NCBI GenBank assembly: GCA_900540345.1
Contig: UQFK01000015.1
Location: 1-13,823 of the forward strand
Origin: an uncultured Eggerthella sp.
Lineage (GTDB): Bacteria; Actinomycetota; Coriobacteriia; Coriobacteriales; Eggerthellaceae
Direction: 5' to 3'
DNA length: 13,823 bases
The notes below the pieces were generated by a model. That model was not told the origin of the DNA, made no database searches, and saw only the letters and a list, made by a program, of their open reading frames with translations. The position numbers were made by a program, and so were the translations under genes. How positions within the stretch are numbered: the first letter of the stretch is position 1; the number at the start of each line of letters is the position of its first letter. Below, in pieces: positions 1 through 7,109 of the stretch.

Positions 1-255
1 ATCTCGCGGGCGCGGTCGGGGCGGAAGTTGAAGCATATTACGCTGTCGCTCCTTTCCAAAAGTCCTAAAGGCTTGCCGTTTTCGTAAACCTTTGTAGGTT
101 TAACAAACTCGTCGGTTACGCCTTCTTTGTAGCTCTCTTCCAGAGCGTCGGCGGCATTTTCGCATCTGATGCCCTCGCCGAGGGTGAGCATATCGTAGGC
201 TTTCGCCACGCGCTCCCAGCGGTTGTCGCGGTCCATCGCGTAGTAGCGGCCGCAG
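1..255 (-). other. Compositionally atypical segment inside gpmI
   Basis: From the window edge to about position 255 the gpmI reading frame uses different codons from the rest of the gene and from every other gene here. Asp is mostly GAC instead of GAT. Rare codons AGG, AGA and ATA appear. The GATC-rich texture of the window disappears. The change falls at the block encoding ICGRYYAMDRD, one of the most conserved stretches of the family. The protein remains a plausible GpmI throughout. A chimeric contig join or a homologous recombination event would both produce this pattern; the sequence alone does not decide. Confidence 0.55.
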
Positions 256-836
256 ATAACACCGATCGCGCAATCAGTATCTGAACTATCTGCAAAGATT
301 GATCTAATCTTATCTTCGAGCTCTTCAAGGTACTCCACGCCACTTCGGGGCGGAACGTCACGGCCATCCATGAAACAATGAACGCGAATCTTATGGACAT
401 GTAGGTGTTTGGCCATCTCGAGCAATGCGTAGAGATGTTCATTGCTCGAATGTACTCCGCCATCGGAGAGTAAACCCATTAAATGAAGCGTGCTCTTTTG
501 CTTTGCAACACTCTCCATTGTTTTAACGAGAACAGCATTCTCGAAAAGCGAGCCATCTGCGCACGCAGTATCGATACGTGAAAGCTCTTGGTGTATGGTT
601 CGACCAGCACCGATATTCAGATGTCCTACTTCAGAATTGCCCATCTGCCCATCCGGAAGGCCTACAGGTTTTCCGGATGCATCAAGCTCGATATGAGGAC
701 ATGTTGCAAACAGGCGATCAAGATTCGGCGTATTTGCAAGGCCTATCGCGTTACCATCGCTTTGGTCTGCAAGGCCAAAACCATCCATGATGATCAAGCA
801 CGCAGGAAGCGTAAAGGCACGTTTTTCTCCAGTCAT
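1..836 (-). CDS. gpmI: 2,3-bisphosphoglycerate-independent phosphoglycerate mutase, 3' end cut by window edge
   Basis: This cytosolic glycolytic enzyme interconverts 3- and 2-phosphoglycerate and is Mn-dependent in this family. The first 278 codons are present, out of roughly 510 in a full protein; the C-terminal half lies outside the window. Visible motifs are the metal-binding IIMDGFG near residue 18, the catalytic-serine block MGNSEVGHLNIGAGR (Ser68), SDGGVHSSNEHL near 126, MDGRDVPP near 160 and GRYYAMDRDNRW at 196–207. FNFRPDRARE is near the cut end. The ATG at 836–834 is preceded by GAGGAG, which lies in the last codons of tpiA, and the gap to the tpiA stop is 5 bases. It is the last visible gene of a pgk–tpiA–gpmI run, so it is probably cotranscribed and translationally coupled. 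Oddity: codon usage changes sharply around codon 195 (position ~255) toward GAC, GGC, AGG, AGA and ATA, although the reading frame and protein similarity continue without a break. Confidence 0.95.
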   Translation of the reverse strand, partial: MTGEKRAFTLPACLIIMDGFGLADQSDGNAIGLANTPNLDRLFATCPHIELDASGKPVGLPDGQMGNSEVGHLNIGAGRTIHQELSRIDTACADGSLFENAVLVKTMESVAKQKSTLHLMGLLSDGGVHSSNEHLYALLEMAKHLHVHKIRVHCFMDGRDVPPRSGVEYLEELEDKIRSIFADSSDTDCAIGVICGRYYAMDRDNRWERVAKAYDMLTLGEGIRCENAADALEESYKEGVTDEFVKPTKVYENGKPLGLLERSDSVICFNFRPDRARE

Positions 837-841
837 CTGGA

Positions 842-1621
842 TTACTCCTCAGAAGCGTGTGCTGCAGCCTCGATAAGCTGTTTGAAAGAATTAGCATCGA
901 GTGATGCACCACCAATAAGACCACCATCAATATTAGGCATAGAAAGCAATGATTCAACATTGCCAACGTTCATTGAGCCACCGTATAAGACGCGAACGCC
1001 GCAAGCGGCATCGGCGTTGAAGGCATCAGCAAGCGTGGCGCGGATAGCGGCACAGACTTCTTCAGCTTGTTCTGGGGTTGCCGTTCGACCTGTACCAATT
1101 GCCCAGATCGGCTCATAGGCGATGACAATCTTGCTCAAGTCGTCCGCATCAAGTCCGGCGAGCGCAGCACGTACTTGCGCTGTAACGAACTCAAGATGGC
1201 GATCATTGTCGCGAATATTGAGAGATTCGCCAACGCATACGATTGCATTGACATCGTTTATGACGAGCGCTTTTACTTTGAGATTGACTGTTTCGTCGGT
1301 CTCAGCAAAGTATTCGCGACGTTCAGAATGACCGACGATGCAATAGGTGCATCCTGCTTCCTTGATCATTGGAATAGAGATTTCGCCCGTGTAAGCACCA
1401 GAAGGTTCTTGATGAACGTTCTGGGCGCCAAGCTCGATATCGGTCTTGTCGAAGTCGAGAACGGTATGAACTGCCTTGATATCGATCGCAGGAACACAGA
1501 GCACAACATCGACTTTATCCCAATCGCGATTGTAATAATTGCACAGTTGCTGCGAGAGTGCGACAGCTTCTGGAATGGTCTTGTTCATCTTCCAGTTACC
1601 TGCCATAAGGTACTTACGCAT
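842..1621 (-). CDS. tpiA: Triose-phosphate isomerase
   Basis: It interconverts dihydroxyacetone phosphate and glyceraldehyde 3-phosphate in the cytosol. The 259-residue length is normal for this TIM-barrel family. Substrate and catalytic residues are all in place: Asn9 and Lys11 in AGNWKMN, the electrophilic His98 in VGHSERR, the catalytic base Glu170 in AYEPIWAIGTG (the start of the flexible loop), and the phosphate-gripping LYGGSMN at 212–218 and GGLIGGASL at 233–241. The ATG at 1621–1619 follows AAGGGGGATAAT, a strong Shine–Dalgarno. Only 10 bases separate it from the pgk stop and 5 from gpmI, so it is the middle gene of a pgk–tpiA–gpmI transcript. Nothing unusual is seen. Confidence 0.98.
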   Translation of the reverse strand: MRKYLMAGNWKMNKTIPEAVALSQQLCNYYNRDWDKVDVVLCVPAIDIKAVHTVLDFDKTDIELGAQNVHQEPSGAYTGEISIPMIKEAGCTYCIVGHSERREYFAETDETVNLKVKALVINDVNAIVCVGESLNIRDNDRHLEFVTAQVRAALAGLDADDLSKIVIAYEPIWAIGTGRTATPEQAEEVCAAIRATLADAFNADAACGVRVLYGGSMNVGNVESLLSMPNIDGGLIGGASLDANSFKQLIEAAAHASEE

Positions 1622-1631
1622 ATTATCCCCC

Positions 1632-2816
1632 TTATTTCAACGCTTCTACACCTGGCAGAAGCTCTCCTTGAACGAGCTCCATTGATGCACCGCCGCCTGT
1701 TGATATGAAAGTCATCTTATCGGCAAGATCAAATTTATTGACAGCCACAACGCTATCGCCACCACCGATGATGGTATCTGCTTGTGTATTGCCAGCGACC
1801 GCCTCAGCGACTGCACGTGTGCCGCCTTCGAACGAAGGCATCTCAAAGACACCCATCGGGCCATTCCAGAAGACACTCGAAGCATCCGCGATAGCCTCGC
1901 AATAGATGATCGCAGTAGCAGGACCAATATCGAGCCCCATCATATTTTCAGGAATATCTTCGACTGTGCAAACCTTTTTGTTTGCATCATTTGCGAATTC
2001 GTCGGCACAGACAACATCGAGAGGAAGGAGCAGATCTACCCCTTTATCCTTGGCTTTCTTAAGCATAGCTCCTGCACGTTCGACCCAGTCTTCCTCCATG
2101 AGCGACGTACCTGTTGAGTACCCTTGTGCTTTTAAGAAAGTGAAGCACATCCCACCGCCAATGATAAGCTTGTCGCATTTATCGATGAGCGCATCGATGA
2201 CCTTGACCTTGTCAGAGACCTTCGATCCGCCAAGGATCGCAACAAAAGGACGCTTGGGGTCTTCGAGCATAGACGTGAGCGTTTCTACCTCGTTTGCCAT
2301 GAGCGCCCCAGCATATGAAGGGAGGAATTCAGCCACACCAGCGGTAGAAGCATGCGCACGATGGGCAGCGCCAAAGGCATCGTTGATATAAATATCAGCG
2401 AGAGAGGCCAGCTCACGTGCGAATTCAGGATCGTTCTTCTTCTCGCGTTTATCAAAACGCACGTTCTCAAGCAGTGCGATCTGTCCATTATCGAGCGAAG
2501 CAGCAGTCTGTTTTGCAGACTCTCCGATAGTATCAGTAGCAAAAGCTACTGGCTTTCCAATAAGCTCTTGTAGGTATGCTGCGACGGGAGCGAGCGAGAA
2601 CTCTGCTTCGTAGCCTGTTCCCTCTGGACGACCAAGGTGGCTCACCAAGATTACACGAGCTTCGTGATCGAGTAGATATTCGATCGTAGGGAGTGCTGCT
2701 CGAATGCGCGTATCATCAGTTACTTTGCCATCTTCGAGTGGAACGTTGAAATCAACACGTACGAGCACACGCTTGCCCGCCACATCAGCATCAGTGTAAA
2801 GCTTGATATCGCTCAT
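1632..2816 (-). CDS. pgk: Phosphoglycerate kinase
   Basis: It transfers the acyl phosphate of 1,3-bisphosphoglycerate to ADP, the first ATP-forming step of glycolysis. The 394 residues match the family's usual length. Motifs in order: VRVDFNVP (19–26), SHLGRP (59–64), ENVRF (117–121), INDAFGAAHR (144–153), the hinge and nucleotide-side GGSKVSDK (196–203), WNGPMGVFE (317–325), GGGDS (351–355) and STGGGAS (372–378). The start is the ATG at 2816–2814, preceded by GAAAGGAC. An in-frame start at 2846 would add ten residues but lies inside a terminator-like hairpin, and the family begins at the chosen site. No promoter fits between that hairpin and the ribosome binding site, so expression probably depends on read-through from gap. 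tpiA follows 10 bases downstream. Confidence 0.98.
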   Translation of the reverse strand: MSDIKLYTDADVAGKRVLVRVDFNVPLEDGKVTDDTRIRAALPTIEYLLDHEARVILVSHLGRPEGTGYEAEFSLAPVAAYLQELIGKPVAFATDTIGESAKQTAASLDNGQIALLENVRFDKREKKNDPEFARELASLADIYINDAFGAAHRAHASTAGVAEFLPSYAGALMANEVETLTSMLEDPKRPFVAILGGSKVSDKVKVIDALIDKCDKLIIGGGMCFTFLKAQGYSTGTSLMEEDWVERAGAMLKKAKDKGVDLLLPLDVVCADEFANDANKKVCTVEDIPENMMGLDIGPATAIIYCEAIADASSVFWNGPMGVFEMPSFEGGTRAVAEAVAGNTQADTIIGGGDSVVAVNKFDLADKMTFISTGGGASMELVQGELLPGVEALK

Positions 2817-2827
2817 AATAGTCCTTT

Positions 2828-2866
2828 CAAAAATAAAGGAGAGCATCGCTTGGAACGCTCTCCTTT
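2828..2866 (-). terminator. Intrinsic terminator or attenuator hairpin between gap and pgk
   Basis: On the minus strand a perfect 10-base-pair stem, AAAGGAGAGC (2866–2857) with GCTCTCCTTT (2844–2835), encloses a 12-base loop. It is followed at once by ATTTTTG, giving a U-rich tail. The shape is that of a rho-independent terminator acting after gap. It sits directly against the pgk Shine–Dalgarno (GAAAGGAC), with no room for a new promoter. A partial terminator that lets some transcription into pgk, or an mRNA-stabilising 3' structure for gap, are the likely roles (inference). Confidence 0.8.
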
Positions 2867-2889
2867 GTTGTGTTAAGCAATTGTCGAAC

Positions 2890-3894
2890 TTATGGAAGCA
2901 GGATTTTTGCTAGATCCTTTACGCGGTTCGAATAACCCCATTCGTTATCGTACCAAGAGATGCACTTGACGAAGTTGCCTTCACCACCCAGCACCATGGT
3001 CAGAGCGCTGTCGAAGAGCGAAGAGTTGCTGTCTCCGATGATATCGCTCGAGACGATAGGTTCGTCGATATACTCAAGGATACCCTTCATCGGGCCTTCA
3101 GCAGCAGCTTTCATCGCAGCATTGATCTCGTCAATCGAAACGTTCTTCTCAAGTTCGACCGTTAGATCAACCATAGAGCCATCAGGAGTAGGAACGCGAG
3201 TAGCAAAACCATCGAGCTTACCTTTGAGCTCAGGCAAAACGAGTGAAACAGCGCGAGCAGCACCAGTAGTGGTTGGGATCATAGAGAGCGCAGCAGCGCG
3301 AGCGCGGCGCAGGTCTTTGTGTGGAAGATCGAGGATCTTCTGGTCATTTGTATAGGAATGAATGGTGTTCATGAAGCCACGTTTGATACCGAAATTGTCA
3401 AGTAGGACCTTCGCCATCGGTGCGAGGCAGTTAGTAGTGCACGACGCATTCGAGATGATGTTGTCGGTTGCTGGATTGTACTTATCGTCATTGACGCCCA
3501 TGACGATAGTGATGTCTTCGTTTTTCGCTGGTGCAGAGATGATTACCTTCTTAGCTCCTGCGTCAAGATGAGCACGCGCTTTATCAGCATCAGTAAAAAG
3601 ACCAGTTGATTCTACAACAACATCAACACCGAGTTCGCCCCATGGAAGATCCTTGGGATCACGCTCTGAGAGAACCTTGACCAAACGGCCATTCACTTCA
3701 AAGCCTTCAGCTTTTGCGACAACCTCTTCAAAGACACGACCGTGAATAGAGTCGTACTTCAAAAGATGAGCCATCGTAGGGATATCGCCCAGGTCATTGA
3801 TTGCGACGACTTCAAGCTCGGGATCGTTTTCCATAGCACGGAACACGAGGCGGCCGATGCGGCCGAATCCATTAATACCAACCTTGGTTGTCAT
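2890..3894 (-). CDS. gap: Glyceraldehyde-3-phosphate dehydrogenase, glycolytic NAD type
   Basis: It oxidises and phosphorylates glyceraldehyde 3-phosphate to 1,3-bisphosphoglycerate with NAD. The 334-residue length is standard. The Rossmann motif INGFGRIGR lies at 7–15. Asp34 at the end of the second strand favours NAD over NADP. The catalytic Cys152 sits in SNASCTTNCLAP, with His179 in TIHSYT as its partner. LPHKDLRRARAAA (190–202) and the C-terminal WYDNEWGYSNR (314–324) are also canonical. The start is the ATG at 3894–3892 behind AAAGGGGAA; upstream in-frame starts add only non-homologous residues. The gene has its own upstream gap of 199 bases with a possible promoter and is closed by a strong hairpin. 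This suggests it is expressed partly independently of pgk–tpiA–gpmI, as is common for this abundant enzyme. Confidence 0.98.
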   Translation of the reverse strand: MTTKVGINGFGRIGRLVFRAMENDPELEVVAINDLGDIPTMAHLLKYDSIHGRVFEEVVAKAEGFEVNGRLVKVLSERDPKDLPWGELGVDVVVESTGLFTDADKARAHLDAGAKKVIISAPAKNEDITIVMGVNDDKYNPATDNIISNASCTTNCLAPMAKVLLDNFGIKRGFMNTIHSYTNDQKILDLPHKDLRRARAAALSMIPTTTGAARAVSLVLPELKGKLDGFATRVPTPDGSMVDLTVELEKNVSIDEINAAMKAAAEGPMKGILEYIDEPIVSSDIIGDSNSSLFDSALTMVLGGEGNFVKCISWYDNEWGYSNRVKDLAKILLP

Positions 3895-3955
3895 AGGTTC
3901 CCCTTTCATTGGCCCACGATATCTCATGAGCCCTATCAACATACTTTTGCATGCA

Positions 3956-3968
3956 GGCGTCAAACGCC
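3956..3968. repeat. Short inverted repeat in the gap leader
   Basis: GGCGT, a CAA spacer, then ACGCC form a perfect 5-base inverted repeat about 60 bases upstream of the gap start. It lies 30 or so bases downstream of the candidate -10 element. It could be a small operator or a short RNA hairpin in the leader. There is no match to a regulator site I can name, and an arrangement this short may be chance. Confidence 0.3.
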
Positions 3969-3996
3969 AAACATGATCGATGATCTGACGCTAACC

Positions 3997-4005
3997 ACTA
4001 TATCA
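3997..4005 (-). promoter_or_regulatory. Candidate extended -10 promoter for gap
   Basis: On the minus strand TGATATAGT reads as an extended -10 (TGn) joined to TATAGT, five of six consensus bases. Transcription would begin near 3990, about 95 bases before the gap ATG. No recognisable -35 lies 16–18 bases further up, which extended -10 promoters tolerate. The rest of the 3895–4093 gap shows no convincing terminator after whiA, so read-through from the upstream operon is also possible. Confidence 0.35.
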
Positions 4006-4093
4006 GAAGCAGGCGTTTTCGCGCGTTATGAGGTCTAATTGAGAAGAGAAAACCACCCAGAAGCGCAATATTGACCACCTTTAAAAGCTGGTA

Positions 4094-5035
4094 TCAACGG
4101 TGCTCGCCTCGGGCGATCTCTTGGGCGATCTGATCGAGCCTGCGAACACGGTGATTAATGGCTGATTTTGAAAGCGGTGGATCAGCAGCTTCGCCAAGCT
4201 CTTTGAGCGTTGCGTCTGGATACGCGATTCGCAGTTTGATGTAATCTTGGAGTGCTTGTGGAAGTGAGGAGATATCACGATGATCGAGCACGTAGCGGAT
4301 CGTGACGATCTGATCAACCGATGCCGCCGAGGCCTTCGCTTGATTGGCCATCTCGGCGTTCACGCGACGGTTCACGTCGTTGCGTACGCTTTTCACAACA
4401 CGTTCGTTTTCCATCTTGAGTGCGCTTTGATGTGCGCCAACAAGGGCAAGAAATGACGAGATAGCTGTACCGCTCTTAATGTAGATGAGAAAACTATTCC
4501 TTCTTTGAATCGCTTTTGCCTTTATGCCCCTCTCAGCAAGTAAACCAACGATCGCATCTGCGGTCGCTTGAGTCTCGACCTTGAGCTCGAAATGAAAATC
4601 ACCGCGTGGATTTGATATGAACCCACTACCAAGGAATACTCCTCGTAAATACGCGGCGACACAGCATTGCTTGCGAATAAGGTTCGGATCGATGCCTTGA
4701 TTGATTCCTTCTTGGCCCAAGATACCAAGGCTGACAAGAGCATCGTTCAATCCTGGTTGCATAGGTACTTCGATAAGCCAATTCGGTGTTTTATGGAGCA
4801 CGCTTCTGCGCATTGTCAGATCTGTTGCAAGATGGTAGCTCTCATGAAGCGCTTTAATGATAAAACGTGCGACCACAGGCGAATCAGTCGCGATCTCGAG
4901 TGCGTATCTTCCCTGCCCTTTCATCAGCAGAGTACCTTCGATACGGATCAATGCAGCAAGCGTAGCATTTTCACAGTGTGAACAGGTGGGTGCGATTCGT
5001 GAGAGCTCTTCTTTGACCTCAGTCGTGAATGACAT
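4094..5035 (-). CDS. whiA: DNA-binding regulator WhiA
   Basis: WhiA is a transcription factor of Gram-positive bacteria. It controls sporulation septation in Streptomyces and affects division and chromosome segregation in Bacillus. The 313 residues show the usual architecture. An N-terminal region beginning SFTTEVKEELSRI is followed by the degenerate LAGLIDADG homing-endonuclease fold, whose core includes AYLRGVFLGSGFISNP at 128–143. The C-terminal helix-turn-helix has YPDATLKELGEAADPPLSKSAINHR at 272–296. The ATG at 5035–5033 is chosen because GGGAG lies 10 bases before it and family members start MSFT. A TTG nine bases further up overlaps the yvcK stop and is the alternative. It is the last gene of the uvrC–rapZ–yvcK–whiA run, 5 bases after yvcK, and is followed by the glycolytic genes. 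Nothing here indicates sporulation, so a division or growth role is more likely (inference). Confidence 0.95.
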   Translation of the reverse strand: MSFTTEVKEELSRIAPTCSHCENATLAALIRIEGTLLMKGQGRYALEIATDSPVVARFIIKALHESYHLATDLTMRRSVLHKTPNWLIEVPMQPGLNDALVSLGILGQEGINQGIDPNLIRKQCCVAAYLRGVFLGSGFISNPRGDFHFELKVETQATADAIVGLLAERGIKAKAIQRRNSFLIYIKSGTAISSFLALVGAHQSALKMENERVVKSVRNDVNRRVNAEMANQAKASAASVDQIVTIRYVLDHRDISSLPQALQDYIKLRIAYPDATLKELGEAADPPLSKSAINHRVRRLDQIAQEIARGEHR

Positions 5036-5040
5036 ACGAT

Positions 5041-6162
5041 TCAAGCTCCCTTGCTCATGCGGATCACATCCGAAAAAGCGTGCGCGAGCGCACGTGGATC
5101 ATGCCAGGTAGGACGCTGTGGATCGACCATATTGCGAATCAGCACGACTGTTTTGTCTTGCTGGATCCGTTGGATATCTTCATAGGTGATATCGACCGTA
5201 CGAATATTGGCGGAAAGGGGCTTTCCCTGTTTATTTTCGCGATGAGCAGATTCAAGCGCGCCTGGACCAGCGATAGCTTCGAAGCTGTCTTGAAGTGCTC
5301 CTCGTGGTGTGATCTTTTCGGTGCTATGGATAAGCACATAATCGAGATTGTAAGCAATACCATGCCTGCGTAGTGCATCGATGTGCTCGATTGCTGAGAG
5401 TCCCCATGTCTCTCCTTGCTGATCGGCGAGACTGCAGACGAAAATAGTCTTAGCCTTCGAGCGTTCGATCGCTTCAGGGATGCCAGGAACGAGCAGATTC
5501 GGAATTATCGATGTAAAGAGCGAACCAGGTCCGAGTACAATGAAATCAGCATCGTAGATCGCACGGATCGCATCGATATAAGGCATCGGCTGACCAGCTG
5601 ATTCAAGCCACACTTCTTCGAGAGCGGTATCAGATTTACACGCAGTCGCCTGACCATGAAGAATACGACCATCAAGTGTTCGCGCATTCAAAACAACATT
5701 ATTGAGCGTCGAGGGATAGACATGGCCTCGTGCGCCGAGCATCTTGCCACAGATCTTAACCGCTTCTGGAAACGAGCCTGTTGCCTCCTCGAGCGCTGAG
5801 AGCATGAGATTGCCAAGCGTATGATTGCGTGCGAACTCGAAACGATATTTGAATGCTTTCGTGAAAGGATCATCAGGATCTTCAGCAAAAGCAGCGAGGC
5901 ATTTGCGAATGTCTCCTGGAGGTGTGACCTTCGCCTCGGCTCGCAATATGCCAGTCGACCCGCCATCATCTGCCATTGCGACCACAGCTGAAGTCTGAAT
6001 CCCCATGCTAAGTAATGTGCGGATCGATACAGGAGCACCTGTACCTCCACCAATGACCACTGCTCTTAGGTTTTGATATTCAGCTGGAAAGCTGCTCGTT
6101 TTCTCGATCGCCTGAAATGTTGTCGTGAGCGTCGGTTCTTGAATGAACGCCTCCCCGTTCAT
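5041..6162 (-). CDS. yvcK: YvcK/CofD-like gluconeogenesis factor
   Basis: This is the YvcK (UPF0052) family, related in fold to the CofD phospholactate transferase. In Bacillus it is needed for growth on gluconeogenic carbon sources and for correct cell-wall synthesis, and it binds UDP-sugars. The 373 residues carry VVIGGGTGAPVS at 35–46, MADDGGSTGILR at 63–74, PPGDIRKCLAAF at 81–92, LGNLMLSAL at 116–124 and LGPGSLFTSIIPNLL at 210–224, all hallmarks of the family. The first ~33 residues precede the Rossmann-like core and are poorly conserved. The ATG at 6162–6160 overlaps the rapZ stop as ATGA, indicating translational coupling. The upstream Shine–Dalgarno is weak, while a strong GGGGAGG occurs at codons 3–5, so the exact start is less certain than the gene. 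whiA follows after 5 bases. Confidence 0.95.
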   Translation of the reverse strand: MNGEAFIQEPTLTTTFQAIEKTSSFPAEYQNLRAVVIGGGTGAPVSIRTLLSMGIQTSAVVAMADDGGSTGILRAEAKVTPPGDIRKCLAAFAEDPDDPFTKAFKYRFEFARNHTLGNLMLSALEEATGSFPEAVKICGKMLGARGHVYPSTLNNVVLNARTLDGRILHGQATACKSDTALEEVWLESAGQPMPYIDAIRAIYDADFIVLGPGSLFTSIIPNLLVPGIPEAIERSKAKTIFVCSLADQQGETWGLSAIEHIDALRRHGIAYNLDYVLIHSTEKITPRGALQDSFEAIAGPGALESAHRENKQGKPLSANIRTVDITYEDIQRIQQDKTVVLIRNMVDPQRPTWHDPRALAHAFSDVIRMSKGA

Positions 6163-7109
6163 TTGGTCGCTGCTTTCTCTGTATCAGCAAGCGTGATATC
6201 GCGATGATAGACCGTGACATTGTAATCTTCATCCTTGAGCATCTTTGCGGTTTGCTCTGCAAGAACCACACTACGGTGTTGACCGCCCGTACAGCCAACT
6301 GCGATAGCAAGGTGATGTTTGCCTTCTGCGACATAACCTGGCATGACACAATCGAGCAGATTGTTCCATGCAGCAAGGAAGGATTCGGTCTCACTATTGC
6401 ATAAGACAAAATCGCGTACAGGCTCATCAAGACCCGTAAGTGCACGAAGTTCAGGGATATAGAAGGGGTTTGGCAAGAAACGCACATCGATGACAATATC
6501 TGCATCGACTGGTGCGCCATGTTTGAAACCAAAAGAATAGACAACAACATTCAGGCCTTCACGCTTCGTCTCTTTTGAATAAAGCTCGCGAAGACGTTCG
6601 CGCAAAACTTTTACGGTTATCTTTGAGGTATCGATGTAGGAGTGTGCAAGCTTCGTGAGATCCTTATTAAGTTCTCGTTCGCGCGCAACCGCTTGTGCAA
6701 TAGAAAGGTTGTTATCCATACAGAGCGGATGAAGACGGCGCGTGGCTTTATAGCGCGCAATGAGCGTGTCATCAGTGGCATCGAGAAACACGATACGATA
6801 GCTGATGCCTGCAGCATCAAGATTTGCGAGCTCTTTTACAAGCTGATCGTAATACTGCTGACTACGGATCGGACAGGCGATAGCGAGCTTACGTGGTCCA
6901 TCGCTTTGACCAGGAATGCTCGCAAGGCTCACAATACCCATAATGAGCTCGGGCGGAAGGTTGTCGATACAGAAATAACCAAGGTCTTCGAATGTGTGAA
7001 CTGCTTCGGTGCGACCGGCTCCACTCATGCCTGTGATGATAACAACATTAGGTTCACTGTCGATTGAGGTAGCAATATCAACCCCGGTCTTTTCGGTTTG
7101 ATCAGCCAT
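6159..7109 (-). CDS. rapZ: RNase adapter/nucleotide-binding protein RapZ (YvcJ)
   Basis: RapZ family proteins bind ATP/GTP. In E. coli RapZ senses glucosamine-6-phosphate and directs RNase E to the sRNA GlmZ; the Bacillus homologue YvcJ hydrolyses nucleotides and influences competence. The 316-residue protein has a Walker A-like GMSGAGRT at 27–34, with Arg in the usual Lys position, as I recall is normal in actinobacterial members. It continues with DLGYFCIDNLPPELI at 42–56, FLDATDDTLIARYKATRRLHPL at 108–129, and the C-terminal block YSFGFKHGAP (191–200), VRFLPNPFY (209–217) and VGCTGGQHRSV (271–281). The ATG at 7109–7107 overlaps the end of uvrC by 8 bases and follows AAAGGTGA. Longer in-frame starts run deep into uvrC and lack similarity. 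yvcK overlaps its stop. Lacking evidence for GlmZ here, its partner in this organism is unknown. Confidence 0.95.
   Translation of the reverse strand: MADQTEKTGVDIATSIDSEPNVVIITGMSGAGRTEAVHTFEDLGYFCIDNLPPELIMGIVSLASIPGQSDGPRKLAIACPIRSQQYYDQLVKELANLDAAGISYRIVFLDATDDTLIARYKATRRLHPLCMDNNLSIAQAVARERELNKDLTKLAHSYIDTSKITVKVLRERLRELYSKETKREGLNVVVYSFGFKHGAPVDADIVIDVRFLPNPFYIPELRALTGLDEPVRDFVLCNSETESFLAAWNNLLDCVMPGYVAEGKHHLAIAVGCTGGQHRSVVLAEQTAKMLKDEDYNVTVYHRDITLADTEKAATK

Noticed and set aside
246..254. NotI-like GCGGCCGC site at the gpmI composition break, as a cloning scar
   Set aside because: The bases encode the expected Cys-Gly-Arg before YYAMDRD in frame, so the site is explained by the protein sequence.
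588..1708. Long plus-strand reading frames opposite gpmI and tpiA
   Set aside because: They lie antisense to clearly conserved enzymes, have no ribosome binding sites of note and their products resemble no family; they reflect codon bias of the real genes.
2817..2846. Longer pgk start adding ten residues
   Set aside because: The upstream start lies inside the terminator-like stem, and the GAAAGGAC site and family alignment favour the ATG at 2816.
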